A program made the position numbers and the translations under genes. From Balneola sp. (GTDB taxonomy: Bacteria; Bacteroidota; Rhodothermia; Balneolales; Balneolaceae), in the NCBI GenBank assembly GCA_002694685.1, contig NZMW01000004.1, positions 62,001-126,000 of the forward strand: a DNA stretch of 64,000 nt, given 5' to 3'. Below, piece by piece: positions 34,341-42,708 of the stretch. Under the pieces are notes generated by a model that made no database searches, was not told the origin of the DNA, and worked only from the letters and a program-made list of their open reading frames with translations. Within the stretch, counting starts at the first letter, position 1; every line of letters starts with the position of its first letter.

Positions 34341-36779
34341 TTGTCCAGTTTTGTTGATGTAGCTTTACCGGCCGCTGTCCGTAAGCAATTTACCTATCAT
34401 GTTCCTAAAGAGCTGATGAACTCTGTTCAGGCAGGACAAAGGGTATGGATTCCATTTCGAAATTATTATGCCATTGGAGTCATTGTCAGGGTACATGATC
34501 AAACGCCTTCCTTTAAAACAAAACCCATTCGAAAAATCCTAGACGAGGAACCTATTCTCTCTAATGAGTTGCTTGCTCTGACTCAGTGGATCTCCCGGTT
34601 TTATTACAGCAGCTGGGGAGAAACTATTCAGGCCGCCCTTCCTTCAGGACTTAACTTTGTTTCCCGAAAATACCTGAGGATTTCAGATTCAGTTGACAGA
34701 AATAAACTCAACAAGGATGAAAAAGAAGTAATCTCTGATCTTCAAGAAACAGAAACTACACTTAAGGAAGCCAAGAAAAGATATAAAGGAACCGGTTTAA
34801 ATAAGGTGTTCTCAGGACTTCTGAAAAGTAAGGCTATCGAGATTTGGGAAGAACCGGACCTAAAGGTGACCGTAGCCACTGAGCGCCAGTGGATTTGGGC
34901 AAAGGGAAAGAATGAAAAAGATGTTCAGGATTTTGTACAGAGTGAGGAATCGAATACAGATTTAAAATGGGTGTCAGCTTTAGAGGCTTTTCTGGAGATG
35001 GGGCTACCGGTTCGTCAATCTGAAATTAAAGACGAAAATGCATTCAGCTCTTATACCCTGAAAAAGCTACAGGATGAAGGGTGGATCACCTATCAAGAGG
35101 TAGAGAAGAAATCCGATATTGAACATCTGGATTACGAGCCGGACTCTATTAAAACGCTAAATGAAGATCAGCAGGCTGCTTTTAGACAGATCAGTAAATC
35201 GCTTTCAAAAGAGGAGTTCGCCAATTATTTGTTGTTTGGGATCACGGGAAGCGGGAAGACAGAGGTTTATATTCACGCTCTTGAACAAGTTGTTGATAGC
35301 GGAAAAGGAGGGATTGTACTGGTTCCTGAAATTGCCCTTACTCCCCAAACAGTTTCTCGGTTCTATAGAATTTTTGGGAATAAAATTGCGGTCCTCCACA
35401 GCCGGATGACGAATCGTGAACGCCTTCAGGCGTGGAGAGACTTAAATTCAGGAAAGAAAAATATCGCGATTGGGCCACGTTCTGCTGTGTTTGCTCCGGT
35501 CCAAAACTTGGGTCTTATTATTCTGGATGAAGAACACGACAGTTCCTACAAACAAATGGATCCGGCGCCAAGGTATCATGCTCGTGAAACGGCAATTGTC
35601 CGTGCCCGGAAAAATAATGCTGTGGTTATTATGGGCTCAGCAACGCCCAGCATGCAGTCACTTAATATGGCAGCGAAAGGAAAGTGTGAGTTACTTGAGC
35701 TAACCAAGCGCCATGCCGAAGCCCAACTTCCCAAAGTAGAAGTATTAGACTTGAAGCAATACAAAGGAGCCATGCGTGGGGAATTAGCCGTTCCTCTTTT
35801 TATGGCAATGGAAGAAGCGCTCGAGAAAAACGAACAGATTATTCTGTTATATAATCGCCGTGGCTATGCCAGCTACTTGCAGTGTGAAGACTGTGGGCAT
35901 ATTCCTCAAAGTCCTGAATGTTCCGTAAGCCTGACCTACCACAAGCGGAAAAATTTATTAATGTGCCATTATTCAGGCTACTCAAGGCGGGCGGATACGA
36001 ATTGTGAACAATGCGGCTCACAAAATTTAAAAGTACAAGGTTCCGGCACACAGAATATAGAGGAGCAACTGGAAGATTTATTTCCTGATGCCAAAGTAAT
36101 TCGTTTTGACCGGGATTCGACTTCGCGAAAAGGAGCGCACGAAAAAATTCTGAATGCCTTTGGTGAAGGCGAAGCTGATATTTTGATCGGCACACAACTT
36201 GTAGCTAAAGGACTCGACTTCCCCAATGTAACTGTTGTTGGGGTGATTGATACCGATACCGAATTAGCATTCCCATCCTTTCAGGCAACAGAACGGATGT
36301 ATCAATTGTTGAGTCAGGTTTCGGGAAGATCGGGACGTGGCGAAAAAGCGGGAACGGTATTTTTACAAAGTCGTCAGCCTGAAAATTCAGCAATACAGTT
36401 TGCCCGAAAACATGACCATAAAGGCTTTGCACGGCAGGAAATGGAGTTTCGAAAACCACTTTACTATCCGCCATACTCACGGTTGGTTCGGTTTGAGCTG
36501 AAATCGACCAAAGAACAAGAAGTGAGTCAGGCCGCGCACCAACTAACCTCATCTATAGGCAGAGTGATGCCTGAACTTCCGGTATTGGGTCCTTCTCCGG
36601 GGGCTATCCCATGGATGAATAAAAAATATATATGGGAAGTGACGTTGAAAATTGATCCAGAAAAAGGAGCTGGATATATAGAGGCAGTGATAGGCAAAAT
36701 CATGCAAGTATATGAAGCTGAAACGAAGGGCAGGTTTTCTTCAGTAAGGGTGAATGTGAATCCAGATGCTATCCAATAA
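34341..36779 (+). CDS. priA: Primosomal protein N' (PriA helicase) with altered zinc-binding region
   Basis: An 812-residue superfamily-2 helicase that restarts replication at collapsed forks. It has the N-terminal 3'-DNA-binding domain (VDVALPAAVRKQFTYHVP), Walker A GITGSGKTE, LVPEIALTPQ, the DEEH box, and RGYASYLQC leading to the zinc region. PriA normally binds two zinc ions with eight Cys. Here Cys515, 518, 527, 542, 555 and 558 are present, but Ser524 (SPEC) and Ser545 (CHYSGY) replace the other two, both expected in the second zinc site. Helicase motifs V-VI (GTQLVAKGLDFPNVT, QVSGRSGR) are intact. The start codon is TTG, since no ATG or GTG precedes the conserved N-terminus. Confidence 0.94.
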   Translation: MSSFVDVALPAAVRKQFTYHVPKELMNSVQAGQRVWIPFRNYYAIGVIVRVHDQTPSFKTKPIRKILDEEPILSNELLALTQWISRFYYSSWGETIQAALPSGLNFVSRKYLRISDSVDRNKLNKDEKEVISDLQETETTLKEAKKRYKGTGLNKVFSGLLKSKAIEIWEEPDLKVTVATERQWIWAKGKNEKDVQDFVQSEESNTDLKWVSALEAFLEMGLPVRQSEIKDENAFSSYTLKKLQDEGWITYQEVEKKSDIEHLDYEPDSIKTLNEDQQAAFRQISKSLSKEEFANYLLFGITGSGKTEVYIHALEQVVDSGKGGIVLVPEIALTPQTVSRFYRIFGNKIAVLHSRMTNRERLQAWRDLNSGKKNIAIGPRSAVFAPVQNLGLIILDEEHDSSYKQMDPAPRYHARETAIVRARKNNAVVIMGSATPSMQSLNMAAKGKCELLELTKRHAEAQLPKVEVLDLKQYKGAMRGELAVPLFMAMEEALEKNEQIILLYNRRGYASYLQCEDCGHIPQSPECSVSLTYHKRKNLLMCHYSGYSRRADTNCEQCGSQNLKVQGSGTQNIEEQLEDLFPDAKVIRFDRDSTSRKGAHEKILNAFGEGEADILIGTQLVAKGLDFPNVTVVGVIDTDTELAFPSFQATERMYQLLSQVSGRSGRGEKAGTVFLQSRQPENSAIQFARKHDHKGFARQEMEFRKPLYYPPYSRLVRFELKSTKEQEVSQAAHQLTSSIGRVMPELPVLGPSPGAIPWMNKKYIWEVTLKIDPEKGAGYIEAVIGKIMQVYEAETKGRFSSVRVNVNPDAIQ

Positions 36780-36864
36780 AAGTTCACTGCAAAAACTTGC
36801 ATAAAGGCTGGCAAAGTCGGTATTTAAAGGGAATTCAACTTTAACCCATCTAACGAAACAGATT

Positions 36865-38787
36865 ATGGGAGAAGAGCGCGTAAAGCTTGCAGACAATAAT
36901 GAAGAGGTGCAATCTTTTATGAAGCATGTGCTTCGCGATTTGCGGGCACTTCAAAAAATGCTTGATGAAGATTGGATTGAGACCGATACTTTACGGATTG
37001 GCGCAGAACAGGAATTATGTATGGTAGATCCCCATGGGAAAGTATTTCCCAAATCATTGGAGGTATTGGAAGCCTTGGGAGAAGGGAATTATACGACTGA
37101 ATTTGCCCGCTTCAACCTCGAAATCAATATGGATCCCCTTGAATTTACCGGCGATTGTTTATCGAAAATGGAATTCAACATGCATAAAGAAATGGAGTAT
37201 GTGCGCAAAACGGTGGCTGAAATTGGTGGGGATACGCTGCTTACCGGAATCCTTCCGACCATACGGAAAATGGATCTGGATATTAAAAACCTGACACCAC
37301 TTCAACGGTATGAAGCATTATGTGAGGCGATCAATAAACTTCGGGGAAAAGAATATGAACTTCGTATTCAGGGAATGGATGAATTGCTGATGAAATTTGA
37401 TTCTCCCTTACTCGAGGCCTGTAACACGGGTTTTCAGGTACACCTGCAGGTAAAGCCTGACGAATTTGTTAACAAATATAATATTGCACAAGCAGTAACG
37501 GCACCGGTACTTGCCTGTGCTGTGAATTCACCGGTTCTATTTGGGAAACGATTATGGGCTGAAACGCGAGTTGCATTGTTTCATCAGTCCATAGACACCC
37601 GCCAGGTTGGTGAGCATCTTCGGGATTCGAGTCCACGGGTAACCTTCGGCAATGAATGGCTTGAGAACAGCATCCTGGATATATATCAGGAAGATATATC
37701 CCGGTACAGGGTAATGTTAAGTGCGGAGATCGAAGAAGAAGTTGAAGAAATGATGGAGCAGGGAATAGCTCCGGAATTGATGGCTTTGAAAGTGCATAAT
37801 TCATCAGTATATCGGTGGAACCGACCATGTTATGGAGTTGGCAACGGAAAACCACACCTAAGAATTGAAAACAGGGTATTGCCATCCGGGCCAACGGTTA
37901 TTGACGAGGTAGCAAATGCTGCATTCTGGCTTGGTCTACTGAATGGTTTTGAGGATGAGTACCCGGATATAACAAAAGAAATGGACTTTGATAATGCGAA
38001 GATGAATTTCTTTGCAGCATCAAAGATGGGTCTTGATACTAAATTTATTTGGACCAAAGACCGAAAGATCACCGCTGTAGATCTTATTAAAGATGAGCTG
38101 CTTCCAATCGCCAGAAATGGACTCAAAAAAGCAAATCTTGATTCTGGTGATATCGATACCTACCTAAATGTTATTGAAGAGCGGGCTACTTCAGCTCAAA
38201 CCGGTTCTTATTGGGTGGTGAAATCCTATGGCAAGCTGATAAAAGAAGCGAATAAAGAGCAGGCGCTTTCTGCGATCACTAATGCGATGATTAAAAATCA
38301 GAAAAAAGGTGAACCGGTTCATAAATGGGGTTTGGCTAAAATAGAAGATATGGAGTACTGGAAGCCGTCAACTCTGATGGTGGAAGAGTTCATGACAACC
38401 GATCTTTTTACGGTTCGGAAAGATGATATTTTAGAATTTGTAGGGAATTTACTGGATTGGAGGAAAATCAGATATCTGCCTGTAGAAGACGATCAGAAGC
38501 ACCTCACCGGACTGATTACCATGCGTCAATTGTTGAGGGAATACTACCGAACAGCTGAAGATGGAGAAGATACCGGAGCGAAAACAGTCTCTGAAATAAT
38601 GATCCAGAATCCCATTACCATTCATCCGGAGGCATCTATTATGGAAGCGATGGATATTATGAAGGATCAAGGAATAGGCTGTTTGCCGGTAGTTAAAAAC
38701 AGTCGTGTAGTTGGGATCATCACCGAGGGCAACTTTATGAACATTACGACTCTGCTATTGAAGAAATTAGAAAGCCAAAAGGATTAA
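36865..38787 (+). CDS. GCS2-family glutamate-cysteine ligase-like enzyme fused to CBS pair
   Basis: A 640-residue cytoplasmic protein. Residues ~40-440 form a carboxylate-amine ligase domain of the GCS2 type (IGAEQELCMVDPHG, ARFNLEINMDPLEF, NTGFQVHLQV, SIDTRQVGEHLRD), a family that makes gamma-glutamyl amides such as gamma-glutamylcysteine. Residues ~505-560 and ~572-625 are two CBS domains (VEEFMTTDLFTVRKDD..., VSEIMIQNPITIHPEASI), which usually bind adenine nucleotides and tune activity. GCS2 proteins of about 370-480 residues usually lack CBS domains, so this is a regulatory fusion. An aspartoacylase-like gene follows after 5 bases, so a linked pathway is likely. The amine substrate is not certain. 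Confidence 0.85.
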   Translation: MGEERVKLADNNEEVQSFMKHVLRDLRALQKMLDEDWIETDTLRIGAEQELCMVDPHGKVFPKSLEVLEALGEGNYTTEFARFNLEINMDPLEFTGDCLSKMEFNMHKEMEYVRKTVAEIGGDTLLTGILPTIRKMDLDIKNLTPLQRYEALCEAINKLRGKEYELRIQGMDELLMKFDSPLLEACNTGFQVHLQVKPDEFVNKYNIAQAVTAPVLACAVNSPVLFGKRLWAETRVALFHQSIDTRQVGEHLRDSSPRVTFGNEWLENSILDIYQEDISRYRVMLSAEIEEEVEEMMEQGIAPELMALKVHNSSVYRWNRPCYGVGNGKPHLRIENRVLPSGPTVIDEVANAAFWLGLLNGFEDEYPDITKEMDFDNAKMNFFAASKMGLDTKFIWTKDRKITAVDLIKDELLPIARNGLKKANLDSGDIDTYLNVIEERATSAQTGSYWVVKSYGKLIKEANKEQALSAITNAMIKNQKKGEPVHKWGLAKIEDMEYWKPSTLMVEEFMTTDLFTVRKDDILEFVGNLLDWRKIRYLPVEDDQKHLTGLITMRQLLREYYRTAEDGEDTGAKTVSEIMIQNPITIHPEASIMEAMDIMKDQGIGCLPVVKNSRVVGIITEGNFMNITTLLLKKLESQKD

Positions 38788-38792
38788 GATTT

Positions 38793-39956
38793 TTGATTGA
38801 AGAACAGACTGAAGAAATAAAATTGGAAGAGATATTTGAGAAAGAAAGTTTAGACCGCATAATTTGGAGTCATAAATCTGACACTGGGCCTGTGGCTGTC
38901 GTATTTGCAGCTATTCATGGAAATGAAATAGCCGGGTTAAAGGCGAGTGAACGTCTTTTGGATGAGTTACGTGAGAATTCAGATAATTTGAATGGTTCTG
39001 TTTATATAATTAGCGGGAATAGAAAAGCCATTAAAGAAGGAGTACGATTTTTAGACTTCGATCTGAACAGAATTTGGGGTGATTTAGGTGAAACAGGGAA
39101 GAATAAGCCTAAGGAAGAAAGCAGGGAATGGCACGAAGCACATGATATTCTTGATACCATTCTGCATATCATTGAAGAACATAGCGCTCATACTGATGAA
39201 ATCTCATTTGTAGATTTGCACACAACATCAGCTAAAAGCTGCGCTTTTTTATTATTCAACGATACCATTAGGAATCGAGAGAATGCCGCTCAATTTCCGG
39301 TACCGCAAATTTTAGGGATTGAAGAAAACATCCACGGCACGCTGATGAGCTACATCAACGACCTTGGATATCCTGCTATCGGGTTTGAGGCAGGCAACCA
39401 TTTCGAAGATGCTTCTACTGACAAAACGGAGGCATTCCTTTGGCTATACCTCCACCATAAAGGTATTTATAAATTAAATACTTCAGAGATAGCACATTTT
39501 GAAGGTAGAATAAGTGACTCGAGTGATGTTGAGAATAGATATTATGAAATCAGCTATCATCAGTACTTAGAAGATGCATCCCTATTCAATATGAAAAGTG
39601 GATACTACAATTTTGACCGCGTACAGAAAGGGGAGCTGCTAGCCTATTATGAAGGAGAGCCGGTTGTTGCACCTGAAAAAGGTCTGATATTTATGCCTTT
39701 ATATCAGAATAAGGGGAATGATGGATTTTTCATTCTTAAAGCTCGTTCTTCGTTCTGGTTAAAGTTGTCGTCCCTATTCCGTGATTCTTTCTTTAATAAT
39801 TATCTGCAATACCTGCCGGGAGTGAAACTTGAGGGTGATGGTGTTTTTGAAGTTAATCTGAACGTGGCCCGTTTCTTTGTAAAGGAGGTTTTTCACCTGC
39901 TGGGATATCGAGTAATTAAGAAAGGTAAAGCGAAACTCATCTGTTATAAGCGCTAA
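38793..39956 (+). CDS. Succinylglutamate desuccinylase / aspartoacylase family hydrolase
   Basis: A 387-residue M14-fold zinc hydrolase that would cleave an N-acyl or amide bond of an amino acid derivative. The zinc motif AAIHGNEIAG (His-x2-Glu), the LDFDLNRIWG segment with Asn-Arg, and the third ligand region VDLHTTSAK are all present, as is GFEAGNHFED with a likely catalytic Glu. A C-terminal beta domain (YYNFDRVQKGELLAYYEGEPV) is typical of the AstE/ASPA superfamily. The only plausible start is TTG, 5 bases after the GCS2-CBS stop. The tight linkage suggests it acts on a glutamyl compound made upstream. Confidence 0.85.
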   Translation: MIEEQTEEIKLEEIFEKESLDRIIWSHKSDTGPVAVVFAAIHGNEIAGLKASERLLDELRENSDNLNGSVYIISGNRKAIKEGVRFLDFDLNRIWGDLGETGKNKPKEESREWHEAHDILDTILHIIEEHSAHTDEISFVDLHTTSAKSCAFLLFNDTIRNRENAAQFPVPQILGIEENIHGTLMSYINDLGYPAIGFEAGNHFEDASTDKTEAFLWLYLHHKGIYKLNTSEIAHFEGRISDSSDVENRYYEISYHQYLEDASLFNMKSGYYNFDRVQKGELLAYYEGEPVVAPEKGLIFMPLYQNKGNDGFFILKARSSFWLKLSSLFRDSFFNNYLQYLPGVKLEGDGVFEVNLNVARFFVKEVFHLLGYRVIKKGKAKLICYKR

Positions 39957-40002
39957 ATTTAATTCGCTTAAGAATTGGTTCTGAATCAGTAGTGAAATTA
40001 AT

Positions 40003-40035
40003 TTTGTTGGGTGACTCACACTTTGCGTATGTTTG
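40003..40035 (+). promoter_or_regulatory. Bacteroidota-type promoter before scpB
   Basis: A -33 TTTG (40003-40006) and a -7 TATGTTTG (40028-40035) are separated by 21 bases, close to the known TTTG / TAnnTTTG arrangement. The box ends 49 bases before the scpB ATG. This is the best promoter match in the window. Confidence 0.5.
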
Positions 40036-40084
40036 GAGACTGATTTCAGTAATAAACCTTTTCAGTTATTAATTGAATTTTTAA

Positions 40085-40882
40085 ATGAAAAACGATTATG
40101 AATTTATTGATGGTTCCCGGCTTTCATCAGTGATTGAAGCACTGATTTTTGCCAGCGAAGAGCCGATTACCGGTTCTAAAATCCGGGACATTATTGTTGA
40201 AAATGAAGAGCAGATTGAGATTACTGAAGAAACGGTATCTGATTTCGTAGATAAGTTGAATGAGCGCTACGATGAAAACGGATTCAGCTTCAGGATCCAA
40301 GCAATGGGTGGGGGATATACCTTCGTAACCCAGAAAAAATACCACTATTGGCTCAGTATTTTTCAGCACGAAAATGCTTACAGAAAACTTTCACAATCAG
40401 CAATTGAGTCGCTCGCTATAGTAGCCTACCGGCAGCCCATTACAAAACCAGAAGTGGACCAAATCCGCGGGGTTGACTCCGGATATATCCTGCGGCAGCT
40501 AATGGAAAAGGCTCTTATTGAAGTTTCAGGCAGAGCTGACAGCCCCGGAAAGCCATTGTTATATAGAACCACAAAACACTTTTTAAGGCACTTTGGAATC
40601 AATTCGGTAAGTGAGCTTCCAAAGCCGCGTGAAATTGACGAGATCCTAAAAGATGATGACATGGCCGAACATCGTCAGTTGTTAATGGAGCGTCAGCTTA
40701 TGATTGATGAAATGGAAGAGGAAGAAGATGATGTGACGCCGGAGGAAATGGCTGATGAATTAATTTCAGAGTACGAGGAGAAGAAAACAGCAAAAGAAAA
40801 TGATCAGGAAGAAGAGGTTGAAGAGGAATTGGATCAGCCCAAAAATGAGAATCATGAAGGAGAAACCAACGAGGAAGAATGA
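40085..40882 (+). CDS. scpB: Segregation and condensation protein B
   Basis: Accessory winged-helix subunit of the SMC-ScpAB condensin, needed for chromosome compaction and segregation. Residues 1-190 form the two winged-helix domains (SSVIEALIFASEEPIT, AIVAYRQPITKPEVDQIRGV, LYRTTKHFLRHFGI). The last ~70 residues are a Glu/Asp-rich tail (EEEEDD, EEEVEEELDQ), longer than the usual ~190-residue protein and common in Bacteroidota relatives. No scpA is in the window. Its TGA overlaps the ATG of rluB (ATGA), so they are translationally coupled. Confidence 0.93.
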   Translation: MKNDYEFIDGSRLSSVIEALIFASEEPITGSKIRDIIVENEEQIEITEETVSDFVDKLNERYDENGFSFRIQAMGGGYTFVTQKKYHYWLSIFQHENAYRKLSQSAIESLAIVAYRQPITKPEVDQIRGVDSGYILRQLMEKALIEVSGRADSPGKPLLYRTTKHFLRHFGINSVSELPKPREIDEILKDDDMAEHRQLLMERQLMIDEMEEEEDDVTPEEMADELISEYEEKKTAKENDQEEEVEEELDQPKNENHEGETNEEE

Positions 40883-41700
40883 GTAAGAAAGGAAGACGGA
40901 AGAAAAATAAGGCAGACGATAAAAAAGCAGCAACGGTAGATCAAAATTATTCAAAAGAAGAGGAAATACGCCTTAACAAGTTTATAGCACATGCAGGCTT
41001 CTGCTCTCGCCGAGATGCAGATGATTACATTTCTGCCGGAAAAGTACAGGTTAATGGGGAAGTTACAACTGAGTTAGGAACTAAAGTCCGCAGGAAGGAT
41101 ACGGTTGTAGTAGACGGACAAAACCTCAGCCTTGAGCCTTTTGTGTATTTATTGCTTAATAAGGGAGAAAATGTAATTACAACCACCGATGATGAAAAAG
41201 ACCGGACGACGGTGATGGATATCATTGAAGATGCAACAGGCTCGCGAGTATATCCGGTTGGGCGCTTGGATCGGAATACAACAGGATTGTTGGTTTTGAC
41301 CAATGACGGAGATTTAGCTCATCGGCTGATGCACCCAAGCTACTCAATTCGAAAAACCTATCATGTAAAAACTGAAAAGCCACTCACTGAAAAGCAGCTG
41401 GGCGAATACCTGAAAGGCGTTGAACTTGAGGACGGAATAGCAAAGGCAAATCACGTGAAGCAGTTCGTTGATATGCCGGAAATGTTTGAAATATCGGTAT
41501 TTGAAGGAAGAAACCGTTTGATTCGCAGGATGGTAGAATTCCACGGAACAGAAGTAACCAAGCTTAAAAGAGTGGAATATGCAGGGCTCACTTTAAAGAA
41601 TGTTTCGATGGGGAGATGGAGATATCTTCGACAAAATGAAATTAATGCACTGCGAAAACACGTTAAGCTTGAGACATTAGACTTTAACAAAGAAAGGTAA
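40879..41700 (+). CDS. rluB: 23S rRNA pseudouridine synthase, RluB/RsuA family
   Basis: A 273-residue cytoplasmic enzyme that isomerises a uridine in rRNA. A basic lysine-rich start is followed by an S4 RNA-binding domain (about 28-80: IRLNKFIAHAGFCSRRDADDYI) and the synthase domain with catalytic Asp131 in VGRLDRNTTGLLVLTNDGDL, then RKTYHV and NRLIRRMVEF. The scpB-rluB order is a well-known conserved gene pair in many bacteria. RluB (U2605) is the likely target class, but RsuA cannot be excluded. Confidence 0.92.
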   Translation: MSKKGRRKKNKADDKKAATVDQNYSKEEEIRLNKFIAHAGFCSRRDADDYISAGKVQVNGEVTTELGTKVRRKDTVVVDGQNLSLEPFVYLLLNKGENVITTTDDEKDRTTVMDIIEDATGSRVYPVGRLDRNTTGLLVLTNDGDLAHRLMHPSYSIRKTYHVKTEKPLTEKQLGEYLKGVELEDGIAKANHVKQFVDMPEMFEISVFEGRNRLIRRMVEFHGTEVTKLKRVEYAGLTLKNVSMGRWRYLRQNEINALRKHVKLETLDFNKER

Positions 41701-41715
41701 ACCAAAAGAGACTTC

Positions 41716-42591
41716 ATGGAAATAAGCAGTATTTCGATTTCATCCGGACAGGTAAAATCAACAGAAGGATTACCAATCCGTTATGATTTGTATTCACCTA
41801 TTTCAAGAAACGGACTCAGCTTTCCGGTCATAATATTTTTACATGGCTTTAAAGGATTTAAAGACTGGGGACCCTTCCCGGATATTTGCGAAGAAATGGC
41901 CCGAGCAGGATTTGGGGTTGTTGCCATGAATTTTTCTTTGAACGGAATTGGGGATGAGAAAACCGAATTTACCGAGATGGAATTGTTTGAACGAGAAACG
42001 CTCTCTCAAGATCTTGAAGACGTTGGTACGGTGATTGAAGCCCTTCAAAAAGGAGAGATCAGCGATAGCCATTCAAGCTTAAATACCGATAAAATTGGTT
42101 TGATAGGGCATTCACGTGGTGGCCAAACGGCTATTGCAGCGGCCGTTGAATATACTCCGGTTCAATGTATTGCCACCTGGTCGGCAGTTGCTGACTATCG
42201 GGATCGATGGTCTGATTCCATGAAAAAAGATTGGGAAGAGCAGGGATACACCGAAATTGAAAACAGCCGAACCGGCCAAAAAATGAAGCTCGGTAAGGTT
42301 GTATATGATGATGCTACAGAAAATGCTGAACGGGTTATTGCGATGGAACGGGTTGGCGAACTTCGAATTCCTACGCTGTTTATTCACGGACGGGACGACG
42401 AAACTGTGCCTTATACTGATTCAGAAAAATTACACATTGCCTGTGACGCCCGCGATAAAGAATTAAGATTGGTGGCCAATGGAACACACACTTATGGTGG
42501 TGCTCATCCTTTTGAAAGCCAGGACTTTCCAAAGCCTCTTGCTGAGGTCTTAGAGTGGACGGAAGGTTGGTTTGTAGAATATCTGCGATAA
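41716..42591 (+). CDS. Alpha/beta hydrolase (dienelactone hydrolase / S9-like)
   Basis: A 291-residue soluble hydrolase without a signal peptide. It shows the oxyanion strand VIIFLHGFKGFKDWGPF, nucleophile Ser133 in GHSRGGQTA, an acid in FIHGRDDETVPY (Asp227/228) and a His in the NGTHTYGGAHPF segment (His258 or His264). It likely cuts an ester or small peptide; the substrate is unknown. It follows rluB after 15 bases and may belong to the scpB-rluB transcript. Confidence 0.85.
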   Translation: MEISSISISSGQVKSTEGLPIRYDLYSPISRNGLSFPVIIFLHGFKGFKDWGPFPDICEEMARAGFGVVAMNFSLNGIGDEKTEFTEMELFERETLSQDLEDVGTVIEALQKGEISDSHSSLNTDKIGLIGHSRGGQTAIAAAVEYTPVQCIATWSAVADYRDRWSDSMKKDWEEQGYTEIENSRTGQKMKLGKVVYDDATENAERVIAMERVGELRIPTLFIHGRDDETVPYTDSEKLHIACDARDKELRLVANGTHTYGGAHPFESQDFPKPLAEVLEWTEGWFVEYLR

Positions 42592-42708
42592 AAACTTTTC
42601 TCTGTTTAATTCTTTTTACACAGCATTAGTCTTAGCTACTTGATTAGCTTCGAAACTAACCTCACTTTTACTATTCGGTTACCATTAATAAGAAATAAAC
42701 CAAAATCT

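Noticed and set aside
41799-42072. Minus-strand frames within the alpha/beta hydrolase gene
   Set aside because: Antisense shadows of a gene with a clear catalytic Ser, Asp and His.
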